A stretch of 64,000 bases of DNA from Agrobacterium vitis (lineage in GTDB: Bacteria; Pseudomonadota; Alphaproteobacteria; Rhizobiales; Rhizobiaceae), in contig NZ_CP146242.1 in NCBI RefSeq assembly GCF_037039395.1, positions 558,001 through 622,000 of the forward strand. The letters are read 5' to 3'. Under the pieces are notes generated by a model that did no database searches, was not told the origin of the DNA, and saw nothing but the letters and a program-made list of their open reading frames with translations. A program made the translations under genes and the position numbers. This document shows, one piece after another, positions 18,754 to 28,259 of this stretch; within the stretch, counting starts at the first letter, position 1, and each line of letters starts with the position of its first letter.

Positions 18754-19071
18754 TCAGGCTGGGGCGCAATCCTGGCAAAACGGCGTGGCCGGCAAAAGGG
18801 CGAGGCGTTCGGGTGCAATTGCCGCATCGCAGGTCACGCAGCGCCCGTAGGAACCGGCCTCCATGCGGGCCAGGGCCGCCTCAATGCCGCGCAGCTCGTT
18901 TTCGCCCGCCTGCCCCAGGCTTTCCAACACTTCGTCATTTTCCGATTCAATCGCACGCTCGGCGCTTTCGGCACTGCGCTGCTCCGAAAGGTCGCCGGAA
19001 ATTTTTCCTAATCGGCTGGCCAGCTCCTGCTGCCGTCCGAGCAGCGTCTGCCTATATCCATCCATGTCCAT
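18754..19071 (-). CDS. DksA/TraR-type C4 zinc-finger protein
   Basis: 105 aa. Helical N-terminal coiled coil (about residues 5-70) and a C-terminal four-cysteine zinc finger: Cys78, Cys81, Cys99, Cys102 (GRCVTCDAAIAPERLALL, then FCQDC). DksA/TraR proteins enter the RNA polymerase secondary channel and modulate the stringent response. The acidic pair at the coiled-coil tip of classical DksA (DxxDxA) is not evident, so the effect could differ. GAGGAGATAG precedes the ATG. It follows the Usp gene by 40 nt on the same strand, probably in one transcript. Confidence 0.9.
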   Translation of the reverse strand: MDMDGYRQTLLGRQQELASRLGKISGDLSEQRSAESAERAIESENDEVLESLGQAGENELRGIEAALARMEAGSYGRCVTCDAAIAPERLALLPATPFCQDCAPA

Positions 19072-19111
19072 CGTCTATCTCCTCAAAATGTGAAACGCCT
19101 CCCGGATACGA

Positions 19112-19522
19112 TTACCGGTCAACAAGCACCGCGCATCGGGCGTGGCGCACGACGCGGTCGGCAGTCGCCCCGATCAGGTAATTGGAAAAATCCGGGATAT
19201 GCGAAGCGATAATGATCAAGTCGGCCTTTTGCTCCACTGCTACCGCCAGAATCTCATGGGCGGGTGAGCCGACCCGCAATTGCGTTGTCACGCCAGGCCC
19301 GACCGAAGCGGCCAGCGCGGCCAATTTGGTGCGCCCCTCCTCCACAGCTCCTTCGAGGATGTCATGCGGAATATCGATGGCGAGATAGGACGGCAGATGC
19401 TCGACCACCGTCAGCAGCACGATCTCGCCGCCGGCATCCAGCAGGCTCTGGGCCTTTCGCAGGATCTTGTCGCCCTTTTCCCATTGCGCGATGTCCACGG
19501 GAACAATGATCTTTCTGTACAT
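19112..19522 (-). CDS. Universal stress protein (UspA family)
   Basis: 136 aa from the ATG at 19522. Begins KIIVPVDIAQWEKGDKIL. The C-terminal nucleotide-binding region is GSPAHEILAVAVEQKADLIIIASH, followed by NYLIGATADRVVRHARCAVLVDR, with the G-x2-G-x9-G(S/T)-like loop partly degenerate. Probably cytoplasmic. Upstream of the DksA-like gene, so the two stress-linked genes look co-transcribed. Confidence 0.92.
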   Translation of the reverse strand: MYRKIIVPVDIAQWEKGDKILRKAQSLLDAGGEIVLLTVVEHLPSYLAIDIPHDILEGAVEEGRTKLAALAASVGPGVTTQLRVGSPAHEILAVAVEQKADLIIIASHIPDFSNYLIGATADRVVRHARCAVLVDR

Positions 19523-19762
19523 GGCCCTCTCCTCTCGGCTGCTGAACGACTTTGCCAACAACAACCTGCGCGCGCCATGTCCCACGCGCATTGATCCCGA
19601 TCAAGCCTGGAAGCTGCCAGGACTGAACAAAGGCAAGGAGACTGTTCAGCATTATCGAACGATCTTTCGCGTATACGCGCTCTACAGCAAACGACCGGCA
19701 GGCTCTATCTAGAAAGCAAGACGTTTTCAGCGCCCTCACGCCAACCTATCGGACCTGCCGCC

Positions 19763-20659
19763 ATGGATGCCCATCATGCCCCAAGCTTTGCTCTGACCCG
19801 GCCGATCCATATCGGACGGGCGCATCTGGTGGTTGGTGATCTGGCCATGGTCTCCAGCTTCTATCGGCAGATCATTGGCCTCGCCGTGCTGGAGAGCACA
19901 GCCAGCGGCATGGTGCTGGGGGTCGGCACGACGCCGCTGCTGACGCTGACCACCCGTAGCGATGCAGCCATGGCGCCGCCCACGGCAACGGGGCTGTTCC
20001 ACACTGCTTTTCTTGTGCCGAGCCGCCAGGCGCTGGCGCAATGGCTGCGCCATGCCGCCCATTCCGGCGTCCAGATGGACGGTGCCTCGGACCATCTGGT
20101 CAGCGAGGCGATCTATCTGTCCGACCCGGAAGGCAATGGTATCGAGATCTACCGTGACCGCAGCCCGCTGGAATGGACCTACCAATCCGATGGCACGGTC
20201 AGCATGGCCACCCTGCCCCTCAGCCTGCAAGAGCTTTACGATAGCGCCACTGATGAAGCATGGACCGGCCTGCCCGAGGGCTCCGGCATCGGCCATATGC
20301 ATTTGCAGGTCGGCAATGTGCCAGAGGCAGACCGGTTTTATCAGGGTGTGCTGGGTTTGAAGAAAATGGCGTCCTATCCCGGCGCCAGCTTCTTCGGTTC
20401 CGGCCAGTACCACCACCATGTCGCCGCCAATATCTGGAACAGCCGCGGTGCTGGCCCTCGCCTCGCGGCAATGACCGGCCTTGCCGATTACTCCCTGACG
20501 TTTAACGATGGGGAAGCGCTGCAAAAGGCGCTGGTGACGCTGGAGGCGCTGGAAATTCCAGTAACCATGGGCGCCGAAGGCCACCGGCTGACCGATCCCT
20601 GGGGAATAGGTCTGACTTTGAATAGCGCGGGGAATAGCGCAGGGAATAGCGCGGGCTAA
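19763..20659 (+). CDS. VOC-family dioxygenase / glyoxalase-like protein (CatE type)
   Basis: 298 aa with two vicinal-oxygen-chelate modules: residues 15-130 (IGRAHLVVGDLAMVSSFYRQ ... AIYLSDPEGNGIEIYRDR) and 170-275 (IGHMHLQVGNVPEADRFYQG ... DPWGIGLTL). The histidine and glutamate metal ligands are present in the first module; the second ends without the usual glutamate. Resembles catechol-2,3-dioxygenase-type CatE. The C-terminus is three copies of NSAG encoded by a 12-nt repeat. Substrate unknown. Confidence 0.88.
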   Translation: MDAHHAPSFALTRPIHIGRAHLVVGDLAMVSSFYRQIIGLAVLESTASGMVLGVGTTPLLTLTTRSDAAMAPPTATGLFHTAFLVPSRQALAQWLRHAAHSGVQMDGASDHLVSEAIYLSDPEGNGIEIYRDRSPLEWTYQSDGTVSMATLPLSLQELYDSATDEAWTGLPEGSGIGHMHLQVGNVPEADRFYQGVLGLKKMASYPGASFFGSGQYHHHVAANIWNSRGAGPRLAAMTGLADYSLTFNDGEALQKALVTLEALEIPVTMGAEGHRLTDPWGIGLTLNSAGNSAGNSAG

Positions 20660-20716
20660 AAGGTCAGGCAGGTAGAGCCGCAGGCGCACGGCGAGCGGAG
20701 AAAACACACCGGCGTT

Positions 20717-21520
20717 TCAGTTGACTGGCGGGCCTTTGACAGCCTCAACCGGACCCGCCTCATCCAAATGCACAAACACCACGCCCCTTGCCTTCAGCGC
20801 CTTTAAACCGGCCACCACGCCTTCACCAGCGGCGTGGGTGGGCTGGTTGATATGGGCGATCAGCACATCGCCATTTTTGGCGCGGGCAAATTGCTGCTCG
20901 GTCTGTTTGGCGCCCAGCAGCGAACCGGAATCGCCATTGATGGAAAAGCCGCCGATCTGGTAGCCCATCGCCTTGATCTCGGCGATGGCGGATGGGGAAT
21001 ATTTGGCCGTAGCATCCCGGTACCAGTGTGGCGGAGAAAACCCTGCGGCCCGCATGGCGTCCGCGCCGCCGGTCACTTCCATGGCAACCGCGTCCGGCGA
21101 TCCGGCGGCAGCGATGCCATAGACGGTGGTCGGATAATCCACCGCCGGGATGTGGTTTTCGCCGTGGTTTTCCACCTCGAACAGGTCCGGTCTGGATTTC
21201 AGCACGGCAACGGCCTGCGGATTGGACCGGATCCAACGACCGGTAACGAAAATCGTCGCCTTGATATTGTCATCCAACAGGGTGGAGAGAATGCGCATAT
21301 CGGTCTTGCCCATGCAGGCATCCAGCGTCACCGCCACACGGGTTATGCCCTTGGCAGCGCCTGCCTTTGGCAGACCGGTGCCAATATGCAGCTTCGGTTC
21401 TACCAACCCATCCGACGCGGCAAATGCGGCAACAGCCGGGAGCGTAACGATGGCCATTGGTACGATCAGCACCAGTTTGGCTATCGACGCATGGAAACGG
21501 TGGAATGCAGGAAAACCCAT
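20717..21520 (-). CDS. Exported polysaccharide-deacetylase-like protein
   Basis: 267 aa with an N-terminal signal segment (LVLIVPMAIVTLPAVAAFA). NodB-homology features: VAVTLDACMGKTD (catalytic Asp; the usual TFDD is altered), ATIFVTGRWI, and the metal-binding ENHGENHIP (H-x3-H). Later come the catalytic-face HWYRDATAKY and GDVLIAHINQP. Acts in the periplasm on an N- or O-acetylated glycan by family; actual substrate unknown. Single gene, minus strand. Confidence 0.87.
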   Translation of the reverse strand: MGFPAFHRFHASIAKLVLIVPMAIVTLPAVAAFAASDGLVEPKLHIGTGLPKAGAAKGITRVAVTLDACMGKTDMRILSTLLDDNIKATIFVTGRWIRSNPQAVAVLKSRPDLFEVENHGENHIPAVDYPTTVYGIAAAGSPDAVAMEVTGGADAMRAAGFSPPHWYRDATAKYSPSAIAEIKAMGYQIGGFSINGDSGSLLGAKQTEQQFARAKNGDVLIAHINQPTHAAGEGVVAGLKALKARGVVFVHLDEAGPVEAVKGPPVN

Positions 21521-21594
21521 TATACGATCTCGAAAATAGTCGGCGTTTGGGGAGAAACGCCTCTATCGCCACTTCGTCAAGCGTAATGTTGCAT

Positions 21595-21639
21595 CGCGGT
21601 CTTGGCCACCGCGGTCTTGGCCATCCTGGTCTTGGCAAA
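21595..21639. repeat. 15-bp tandem repeat, three units
   Basis: CGCGGTCTTGGCCAC, CGCGGTCTTGGCCAT, CCTGGTCTTGGCAAA in direct succession between the deacetylase and FAD-oxidoreductase genes. The third unit is degenerate. No reading frame uses it. Confidence 0.75.
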
Positions 21640-21663
21640 CGGCTTGGCCCGCCCTGACGCCGA

Positions 21664-23443
21664 TTACGACCTTTGCAGGTTGAAAGCCAGCGCCTGACTG
21701 CTGGGGTCGCGTGGCAGAACCGAGGGCTTGGCGCCCGGCGGAACATAGAGGCTGGAAATCAGCTCGTCATAGGACACGTCCTGAATATCGGCCCGGCTGA
21801 CGGCGACCAGCGCGGCAGCAGCGCCTGCCGACTGTCCGGTTTGCATCAGGCTCATTTCCATGCGGATTGCCCCGAAGGCCTCATGGGTGGCGCTGAGCGC
21901 GAAGATCGACATAAGATTGGTGCATTCCGCCCGGCGCGGCACAATGGCCGACAGCGGAATGGTGAAGATCCGGTCAGCACCGCCAGCCTCAGCCTCGAAA
22001 TTGCCCTCGTTCCAGACGCTCAGCGTCGGCGTGCCCAGCATGTTGACCGTCGTGCGGACGATGCGCTGGGTATGGTGGCTGTCACGCTTGTAGGAACCGG
22101 TGGAAATCGTGGTGTTGTCGCGCAATTCCTGGTCGTCGGCAGCGGTCACGTCATGGCCAGTCATCTGATGGTCGGACACCATGCGCCGGGCTTCCCGCAC
22201 ATAGAGCTGATAGGGCCAATGCGCCTCGTCATTTTCGTGCGGGTCCTGATAATGCTGGCCGTCCAGTCCATAATCAAGGAAGACATCGCGCAGAGCGCCC
22301 GGCATACGCGGGTCCTTATGGTGTTGCAGCGCGTAGAACAGGCCCCGCGTCCAGCGCTCATGGGCTTTCCAGATCTTTTCACGCATGCCGTAATCGGCCT
22401 GGGGATAGCCCCAGGAGCCGCCGATATAATCGGTGGAGACCGCACCGCGATTGTTGATGTCGAAAATGCCGTTGCCAAGATCGTTATGCAGCAGGAACTG
22501 CATCTTGACGGCGTTTTCCGCGTCCGTGAAGCTGACCGCGCTCGCCAAGCGCCTTGATCCAGCGGAACAGCAATTCGTAGCGGGTCGGATCGAAGCCCGG
22601 CGGCGGTGTCGAGGGCAGATCCACCCGGCGGGCCGGATCGCGCGTCATGGTCATGCGGAAATTATAGGCCTGTACGGCCCGGTCGCCCGCGCCGACTTCC
22701 GGGGAAGGATAATTGCGGATGCCCGGCAAAAGCCCGCTGGCGGCCACGCCCTCGGTAACGAAAGGATCGACGCCAACCTGACCGATTACCCGCTCGAAGC
22801 GGCGATGCAGCTGGAAATTATGATTCTCGCCCCAGGAATCCGTGCGGGTGCCGCGAAAGCCGTTCAGCACATTGTCGCCGTCCTGCGGCTCGCGGCCGAT
22901 GGTCCAGGAAACGCCTGATGCGGCCATCAGGTCGCCTTCATAGCTGGCGTCGATGAACACACGGCCATTGAACACCTGGCGGTCAACCGTTTCCAGTGCT
23001 TCGATGCGCGAACCGGTCTTGGCGACCCGCAGCACACCACGGCTTTGAAATACCGGAATATCATATTCGCGCAGCAATTTTTCAAAAACGGCCTGGGCAA
23101 AGCGGGGCTCGAAGGAGAACCGGTCGTCGGCCACCTGCGCCTCTTGATTGATCCGCGAAATCACATGGCGCGCCAGACCGCCAAAGGCACTGCCTGCCTC
23201 GACATCGGTGCCACCAAGCCCGCCCGACATCATCCCACCGGGATGACGCTCACGCCAGCCGCCAACAATTGCCACGGTTCTTCCCATGACTTTTGCCTGA
23301 ATGGCAGCTGTAATCCCGCCACTGGTCATTCCATAGACAATAACATCATAGGTCGCCTGCTGTGCAAAACTTGGTCTCAACGCAAAAAGACTAGCCGCTC
23401 CAGCAACAAACACTCGACGACCCATAATGAAACGCATAGTCAT
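21664..23443 (-). pseudogene. FAD-dependent oxidoreductase, frameshifted
   Basis: A single gene of about 593 codons split in two frames. The N-terminal part (23443 to about 22545) has a twin-arginine-like signal (MGRRVFVAGAASLFAL), the FAD-binding segment YDVIVYGMTSGGITAAIQAK, GGWRERHPGGMMSGGLGGTD, and RVFIDASYEGDLMAASGVSW. The second part (about 22548-21664) continues with FTDAENAVKMQFLLHNDLGN through to GQSAGAAAALVAVSRADIQD. The frames join at about 22541-22549 (complement of CTTGGCGAGC), where one extra nucleotide would explain the shift: the first frame reads KALGERG, the second LASAV. No start codon or ribosome site serves the second part. Resembles the FAD_oxidored (PF12831) family. Real inactivation or a sequencing error are both possible. 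Confidence 0.85.
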
Positions 23444-24100
23444 CCGCCTTGTACATATTATTTACTCTATCAATGTATTGGAAACCACGCCAAAAAACAC
23501 ATATTTTCAGTTGCATTTTTTATTTTTCCAACCCTAATACAAATCTTGGTTTTTACACTTTTCAGTCACTTTTATTGGGTGCATCTCTATTTTTTTGGAA
23601 CAGTTACCTGCCTGTGTCAGGGGTTTTTTGTTTCGGATAGTTACAAAAACCTCCATATCTCCATAGATGCAGGCTCAAAATGCTGATTTTTCGTAGACCC
23701 CTGTAATGATGGTGGATTTTACGCCAGGAGGTTGACGCTCGCGCCTGCAACCCTTGATTTAGCGCGCATGTCGTGCAGAGACTCGTCCTGTTCCGATCGC
23801 CTGCCCCAAATTGACACAACCCAGAAATCGGCCCATTCGCACCAAAGTGGCGCAAACAAGGCAAAATCTGGGCGGAACCACTGCCCGTTCTGCGCGTTAA
23901 TTATCGATTGCTTTTCAAGGCGCCCCTCAGTGGCGCTCTCGGAGAGAGCGTCCGACAGACGCACCAAATGGCGATGCGGATATCAACCCGCTGGTAACCT
24001 GAAAAGATTATGTAGTAAATATAACATGTTACGGCTTTGCACCCTTCCGGTGCCAGCATGGCCGCACACAATGATGGCACCGACGGGGGCGTAAACGGAC
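23444..24100. other. Intergenic region, partly AT-rich
   Basis: About 660 nt. The part at 23444-23650 is strongly AT-rich and contains the promoter side of the FAD-oxidoreductase gene. The part at 23700-24000 returns to high GC and carries short frames on both strands without recognisable family or ribosome site. No tRNA, insertion-sequence end or terminator was recognised. Confidence 0.45.
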
Positions 24101-25201
24101 ATGATGGATGACACGGTGAAGCGGCGGATTTTACAGCCGGCGGAGACGCGGCTGGGCCGGCACCGCAAGACGGCGCTGGAACTGGCGCAGGCCTGGGCGG
24201 TCATCGGGCTCTTCCTGATTGTAGCAATTGCGGCGCTGCATTATGCGGGCACCATCCTGATGCCCCTGACTCTTGCGGTTGTGGTCGGCCTCATTCTGGG
24301 CCTGGCCGCCGACCGGCTGGAAGCGCTGGGCGTTCCGCCGATGATGAGTGCCGTGCTGCTAACCACGGCACTTTTCACGCTGGTGACGATCATTGCCAAC
24401 ACGCTGGCAGGGCCGTTGATGGAACTGGCCCAGGATATTCCAAGCATTGGCCAGACCATGGTGGATAGGTTCACACCCTATTTCCAACGCTTTCACTGGC
24501 TGCATCTGGATAGGCTGGCAAGCGGCAACGGCCCTATCAACCTCGACAAGATGCTGGAAAATGGCGGCGGCATTCTGACGACGGTGGCAAGCCAGGTGAC
24601 CCCGGCGATCGTTCAGACGCTGATTTTCTTTGCGGGTCTGGTGTTGTTTCTGGCCGGACGGGTGTCGATCCGCAAAACCCTGATCGTCTCTTTCCGCGAC
24701 CGCGCCCGGCGGCTCTCGGCAATCCGCAGCATCAATGCGATTGAAACGGCGTTGGGCTTCTATTTTGCCACCGCCTCGGTGATCTATGCGGGCGTCGGCT
24801 GCTGCGCCCTGCTGATTGCCTGGGTCGGCGGACTGACACTGCCGGTGCTCTGGGGCTTCTTCGCCTTTCTTTCCAGCTTCGTGCCGTTTCTCGGCGTCAC
24901 CGCCATGACCTTTGCGCTGGCCATCGCCGGTATGTTGACCCATAGCAGCCTGCTATTCGGCCTGTTGCCCGCCATCGCCTTTTTCACCGTGCATACGGCG
25001 GTGGAAAATCTGGTGACACCAGCCGTGATGGGGCGGCGCATGGAAATCAACGCCTTCGGCGTTTTTGTCGCCATCATCTTCTGGACCTGGGTCTGGGGGG
25101 CGGCGGGCGCCATGCTGGCCGTGCCTCTGGCGCTGATCGGCAAGGCGGTCTTCACCGAACTGGCGCCCCATGCGGCAACGAAGCCGAAACTGCCAGGATG
25201 A
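24101..25201 (+). CDS. AI-2E-family transporter (PerM/YdiK-like)
   Basis: 366 aa, about eight membrane helices with an extramembrane segment at residues 110-170. Family marks: ILMPLTLAVVVGLILGLAAD near the N-terminus, GFFAFLSSFVPFLGV, and VHTAVENLVTPAVMGRRMEINAF followed by WTWVWGAAGAMLAVPLALIGKAV. Members are transporters or exporters of varied substrates; AI-2 transport cannot be assumed. Stands alone between intergenic regions. Its stop lies in an 8-bp repeat. Confidence 0.92.
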   Translation: MMDDTVKRRILQPAETRLGRHRKTALELAQAWAVIGLFLIVAIAALHYAGTILMPLTLAVVVGLILGLAADRLEALGVPPMMSAVLLTTALFTLVTIIANTLAGPLMELAQDIPSIGQTMVDRFTPYFQRFHWLHLDRLASGNGPINLDKMLENGGGILTTVASQVTPAIVQTLIFFAGLVLFLAGRVSIRKTLIVSFRDRARRLSAIRSINAIETALGFYFATASVIYAGVGCCALLIAWVGGLTLPVLWGFFAFLSSFVPFLGVTAMTFALAIAGMLTHSSLLFGLLPAIAFFTVHTAVENLVTPAVMGRRMEINAFGVFVAIIFWTWVWGAAGAMLAVPLALIGKAVFTELAPHAATKPKLPG

Positions 25202-25229
25202 CAGGGTGACAGGGTGACAGGGTGACAGG
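25200..25229. repeat. 8-bp tandem repeat at gene end
   Basis: GACAGGGT repeated almost four times, beginning inside the stop codon of the AI-2E-family gene. Confidence 0.8.
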
Positions 25230-25253
25230 CGTCACCCCACCACTCGTCGTCCG

Positions 25254-25643
25254 TCAATTATACAAGTAATATTTGCTCCAGCTTTCCTTAGGCACCTCGG
25301 CGCCCACCTGATAGCTGAAATTCTTCACGTCCAGGCGCTGATTGCCGGTCTCGCACTGGTATTTCAGCCGATACCAGTGACCCTTGCTGCGAAACACCGC
25401 GCCCGGCGCCTTCAGCCGGTCGCCGTCGGTCTTGGTCTGGGCGAATGTATAGGCGATCACCTTATCGGGCGAATAGGTCTTGGAATCCTTGCCGATCCGG
25501 TTCATCGCCTCCATGTCGCAGCGCTGTTCCAGCCGCTCGGCCGGCGACAGCGACTTGAGCTGGCGGGTGGCAGCGGCATCAAGCGCAAAGGCCGACTGCG
25601 CAAAAACCATCGCCAAACCACCCACTAAAATCATCAGTCGCAT
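25254..25643 (-). CDS. DUF930 exported protein
   Basis: 129 aa from the ATG at 25643. Signal peptide (LMILVGGLAMVFAQSAFA). The body matches DUF930: RQLKSLSPAERLEQRCDMEAM, DKVIAYTFAQTKTDGDRLKAPGAVFRSKGHWYRLKYQCE (in two blocks). Two conserved cysteines (about residues 42 and 97) may form a disulfide. Periplasmic; common in Rhizobiales; function unknown. Confidence 0.9.
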   Translation of the reverse strand: MRLMILVGGLAMVFAQSAFALDAAATRQLKSLSPAERLEQRCDMEAMNRIGKDSKTYSPDKVIAYTFAQTKTDGDRLKAPGAVFRSKGHWYRLKYQCETGNQRLDVKNFSYQVGAEVPKESWSKYYLYN

Positions 25644-25897
25644 ATATAATTTCCTAACAGATACCGATTCGCGGGAATATATTGCCTGACTACCGGCGAA
25701 GCCAGCACTCAACACGTGCATCCCGCATTTGTGATCGGCTCACTCTGTCGCTGGCCTTGGCCATGGCCCGGACCACGGATTTCTGCTTGATCGGTGCTGG
25801 GCGGACGCCTATCTCTCATGCAACACATGTCGACGCAACACATGTCTAAGCACCATCCGCCTTACGCCAAACCCCGCCTTATGCCAAAAAAGCGAGA

Positions 25898-28027
25898 TTG
25901 CTCTTGTCTTCATCCTCAAAGTCCCTGTTTGCCAACCTGCCCGCCGCCCCCAAGGTTCAGAAAAAACCGCTGAGTGACACCCGTCACGGCATCACCCGCA
26001 TAGATGACTATGCCTGGCTCAGGGCCGACAACTGGCAGCAGATGTTCAAGGATACCTCGATCCTCGATCCTGATATCCGCGCGGTTCTGGAGGCGGAAAA
26101 CATCTATATGGACGCGGCCATGGCCGATACCAAGGCGCTGCAACAGCAGCTGTTTGCCGAAATGAAAGGCCGGATCAAGGAGGATGACAGCTCCATCCCG
26201 ATGAAGGACGGCCCTTATGCTTACGGTTCGGCTTTCGTGACCGGTGGCGAGCAGCCGCGCTATTTCCGCATTCCACGCGACGGCGACCCGAAGGACGAGA
26301 GCCTGCGCGAATTGCTGCTTGATGGTGACAAGGAGGCGGCGGGCAAGGATTATTTCCGCCTGTCAGGCATCGACCATAGCAATGATCATGCCCGTGGCAT
26401 CTGGGGCTATGACGACAAGGGGTCAGAATATTACACGTTGCGCATCCGCGATCTCGCGACCGGCGAAGATCTGGCCGACGTGCTGGACAATACCGCTGGT
26501 GGAGGCGTCTGGGCACCCGATGGCAAGAGCTTTTTCTACACGCTTCAGGACGAAAACCACCGTCCGTCCAAAGTCTTCCACCATATTATCGGCGAACCGC
26601 AATCCTCCGACCGGCTGGTCTATGAGGAAAAAGACCCCGGCTTCTTCATGGGCGTCGGCGGATCGCTGCTCGATGACTTCATCTATATCGATATCCACGA
26701 TCACGAGACCTCGGAATACCGGCTGCTGTCCACCAAGGATCTGACAGCGGAACCCGCGCTGGTGGCCGAGCGGGAGGAAGGCGTCGAATATTCGATGACC
26801 GAGGGCGGCGATGTGTTCTACATCCTGACCAATGCCGACGGAGCCAAGGATTTCAAAATCATGGAAGCGCCGGTCAGCGCGCCGGGCAAGGAGAACTGGA
26901 AAGACCTCGTTCCCCATGTGCCGGGCCGTCTCATCCTCTCACATATGGCCTTTGCCGGACATCTGCTGTGGCTGGAACGCCGCGATGGGCTGCCGCGCAT
27001 CATGATCCGCGACCGCAAGACCGGTGAAGAACACGCCATCGATTTTGCCGAGGAAGCCTATTCGCTTGGCCTGTCAGGCGCTGCCGAATATGACGCGACG
27101 GTCATCCGTTTCTCCTATTCGTCGATGACGACGCCCAGCCAGCTCTACGATTACGATATGGTGAGCCGCGAGCGGGTGCTGCTGAAAACCCAGGAAGTCC
27201 CCTCGGGCCATAAGGCCGAGGATTACGTGACCCGCCGGGTATTCGCCAAGGCCCATGATGGCGTCGATGTGCCGGTCACGCTGCTCTATCGCAAGGACAC
27301 GGCGCTGGATGGTTCCGCCCCCTGCCTGCTTTACGGCTACGGCGCCTACGGTGTGACCATTCCGGCTGGTTTCAACACCAATTGCCTGTCGCTGGCCGAC
27401 CGAGGCTTCGTCTATGCCATCGCCCATATTCGCGGCGGCAAGGACAAGGGCTTTCAATGGTATGAAGACGGCAAGATGGAGAATAAGGTCAATACTTTCA
27501 AGGACTTCATCTCCGCCGCCGATCATCTGGTAAAAGAAGGTTTCACCGCCTATGACAAGATCATCGCCGAAGGCGGTTCGGCTGGCGGCATGCTGATGGG
27601 CGCCGTCGCCAATATGGCACCGGAAAAATTCGCCGGCATCATCGCCGCCGTCCCCTTTGTCGATGTACTCAACACCATGCTGGATGACACCCTGCCGCTG
27701 ACCCCGCCCGAATGGCCGGAATGGGGCAATCCGATTGAGTCAGAAGAAGAATACCGCTGGATCGCCGCCTATAGCCCCTATGACAACGTAGGCAAAAAAT
27801 CCTATCCACCCATTCTGGCTCTCTCCGGCCTCACCGACCCCCGCGTTACCTATTGGGAACCGACCAAATGGGTGGCCAAACTGCGCGAAAATGCACCCGA
27901 TGCCGGGCCGTATCTGCTGAAGACCAATATGGCCGCTGGCCACGGCGGCAAATCCGGACGCTTCCAGCGGCTGGAAGAGGTGGCGTTTGAATATGCCTTT
28001 GCGGTGAAGGTGGCGGGGAAGATGTGA
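25898..28027 (+). CDS. ptrB: S9-family oligopeptidase (oligopeptidase B / prolyl oligopeptidase)
   Basis: 709 aa. Cytosolic serine peptidase cutting short peptides, probably after basic residues. N-terminal beta-propeller (about residues 70-400) and C-terminal alpha/beta-hydrolase. The nucleophile is in EGGSAGGMLMG (about residue 562) and the catalytic histidine in NMAAGHGGKSGR (about 687). Conserved GYGAYGVTIPAGFN and YAIAHIRGGKDKGFQWYEDG. No signal peptide. No ATG fits the N-terminus: TTG at 25898 or TTG at 25904 is the likely start. Single gene. Confidence 0.93.
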   Translation: MLLSSSSKSLFANLPAAPKVQKKPLSDTRHGITRIDDYAWLRADNWQQMFKDTSILDPDIRAVLEAENIYMDAAMADTKALQQQLFAEMKGRIKEDDSSIPMKDGPYAYGSAFVTGGEQPRYFRIPRDGDPKDESLRELLLDGDKEAAGKDYFRLSGIDHSNDHARGIWGYDDKGSEYYTLRIRDLATGEDLADVLDNTAGGGVWAPDGKSFFYTLQDENHRPSKVFHHIIGEPQSSDRLVYEEKDPGFFMGVGGSLLDDFIYIDIHDHETSEYRLLSTKDLTAEPALVAEREEGVEYSMTEGGDVFYILTNADGAKDFKIMEAPVSAPGKENWKDLVPHVPGRLILSHMAFAGHLLWLERRDGLPRIMIRDRKTGEEHAIDFAEEAYSLGLSGAAEYDATVIRFSYSSMTTPSQLYDYDMVSRERVLLKTQEVPSGHKAEDYVTRRVFAKAHDGVDVPVTLLYRKDTALDGSAPCLLYGYGAYGVTIPAGFNTNCLSLADRGFVYAIAHIRGGKDKGFQWYEDGKMENKVNTFKDFISAADHLVKEGFTAYDKIIAEGGSAGGMLMGAVANMAPEKFAGIIAAVPFVDVLNTMLDDTLPLTPPEWPEWGNPIESEEEYRWIAAYSPYDNVGKKSYPPILALSGLTDPRVTYWEPTKWVAKLRENAPDAGPYLLKTNMAAGHGGKSGRFQRLEEVAFEYAFAVKVAGKM

Positions 28028-28121
28028 GAGGCCGATCTCAGATAAATAATAATCCGCTTCCTGAGCGCAGTTAATGAAAACTTCTCGAATATGAGAAGAG
28101 CGCTGCCTGATAGCTAAACAG

Positions 28122-28159
28122 ATTGAGCGCCCACATGTGAAAACAGGCGGACGCTCAAT
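28122..28159 (+). terminator. Possible terminator after oligopeptidase gene
   Basis: ATTGAGCG and CGCTCAAT form an 8-bp stem with a 22-nt partly paired loop. A run of eight T follows 9 nt later (28169-28176). It lies 95 nt after the stop. Confidence 0.45.
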
Positions 28160-28259
28160 ATATGTCGATTTTTTTTACGATTTACCGGCAATTAAACTGG
28201 GTCGCTGACAGACTATTGTCCCGCCCTCACCGCAAATGCCTCATATCAGTCTGATTTCT

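Noticed and set aside
23604..24094. Short frames on both strands near 23.7-24.0 kb, considered as tRNA or mobile-element remnant
   Set aside because: No cloverleaf, CCA end or transposase motif could be made out.
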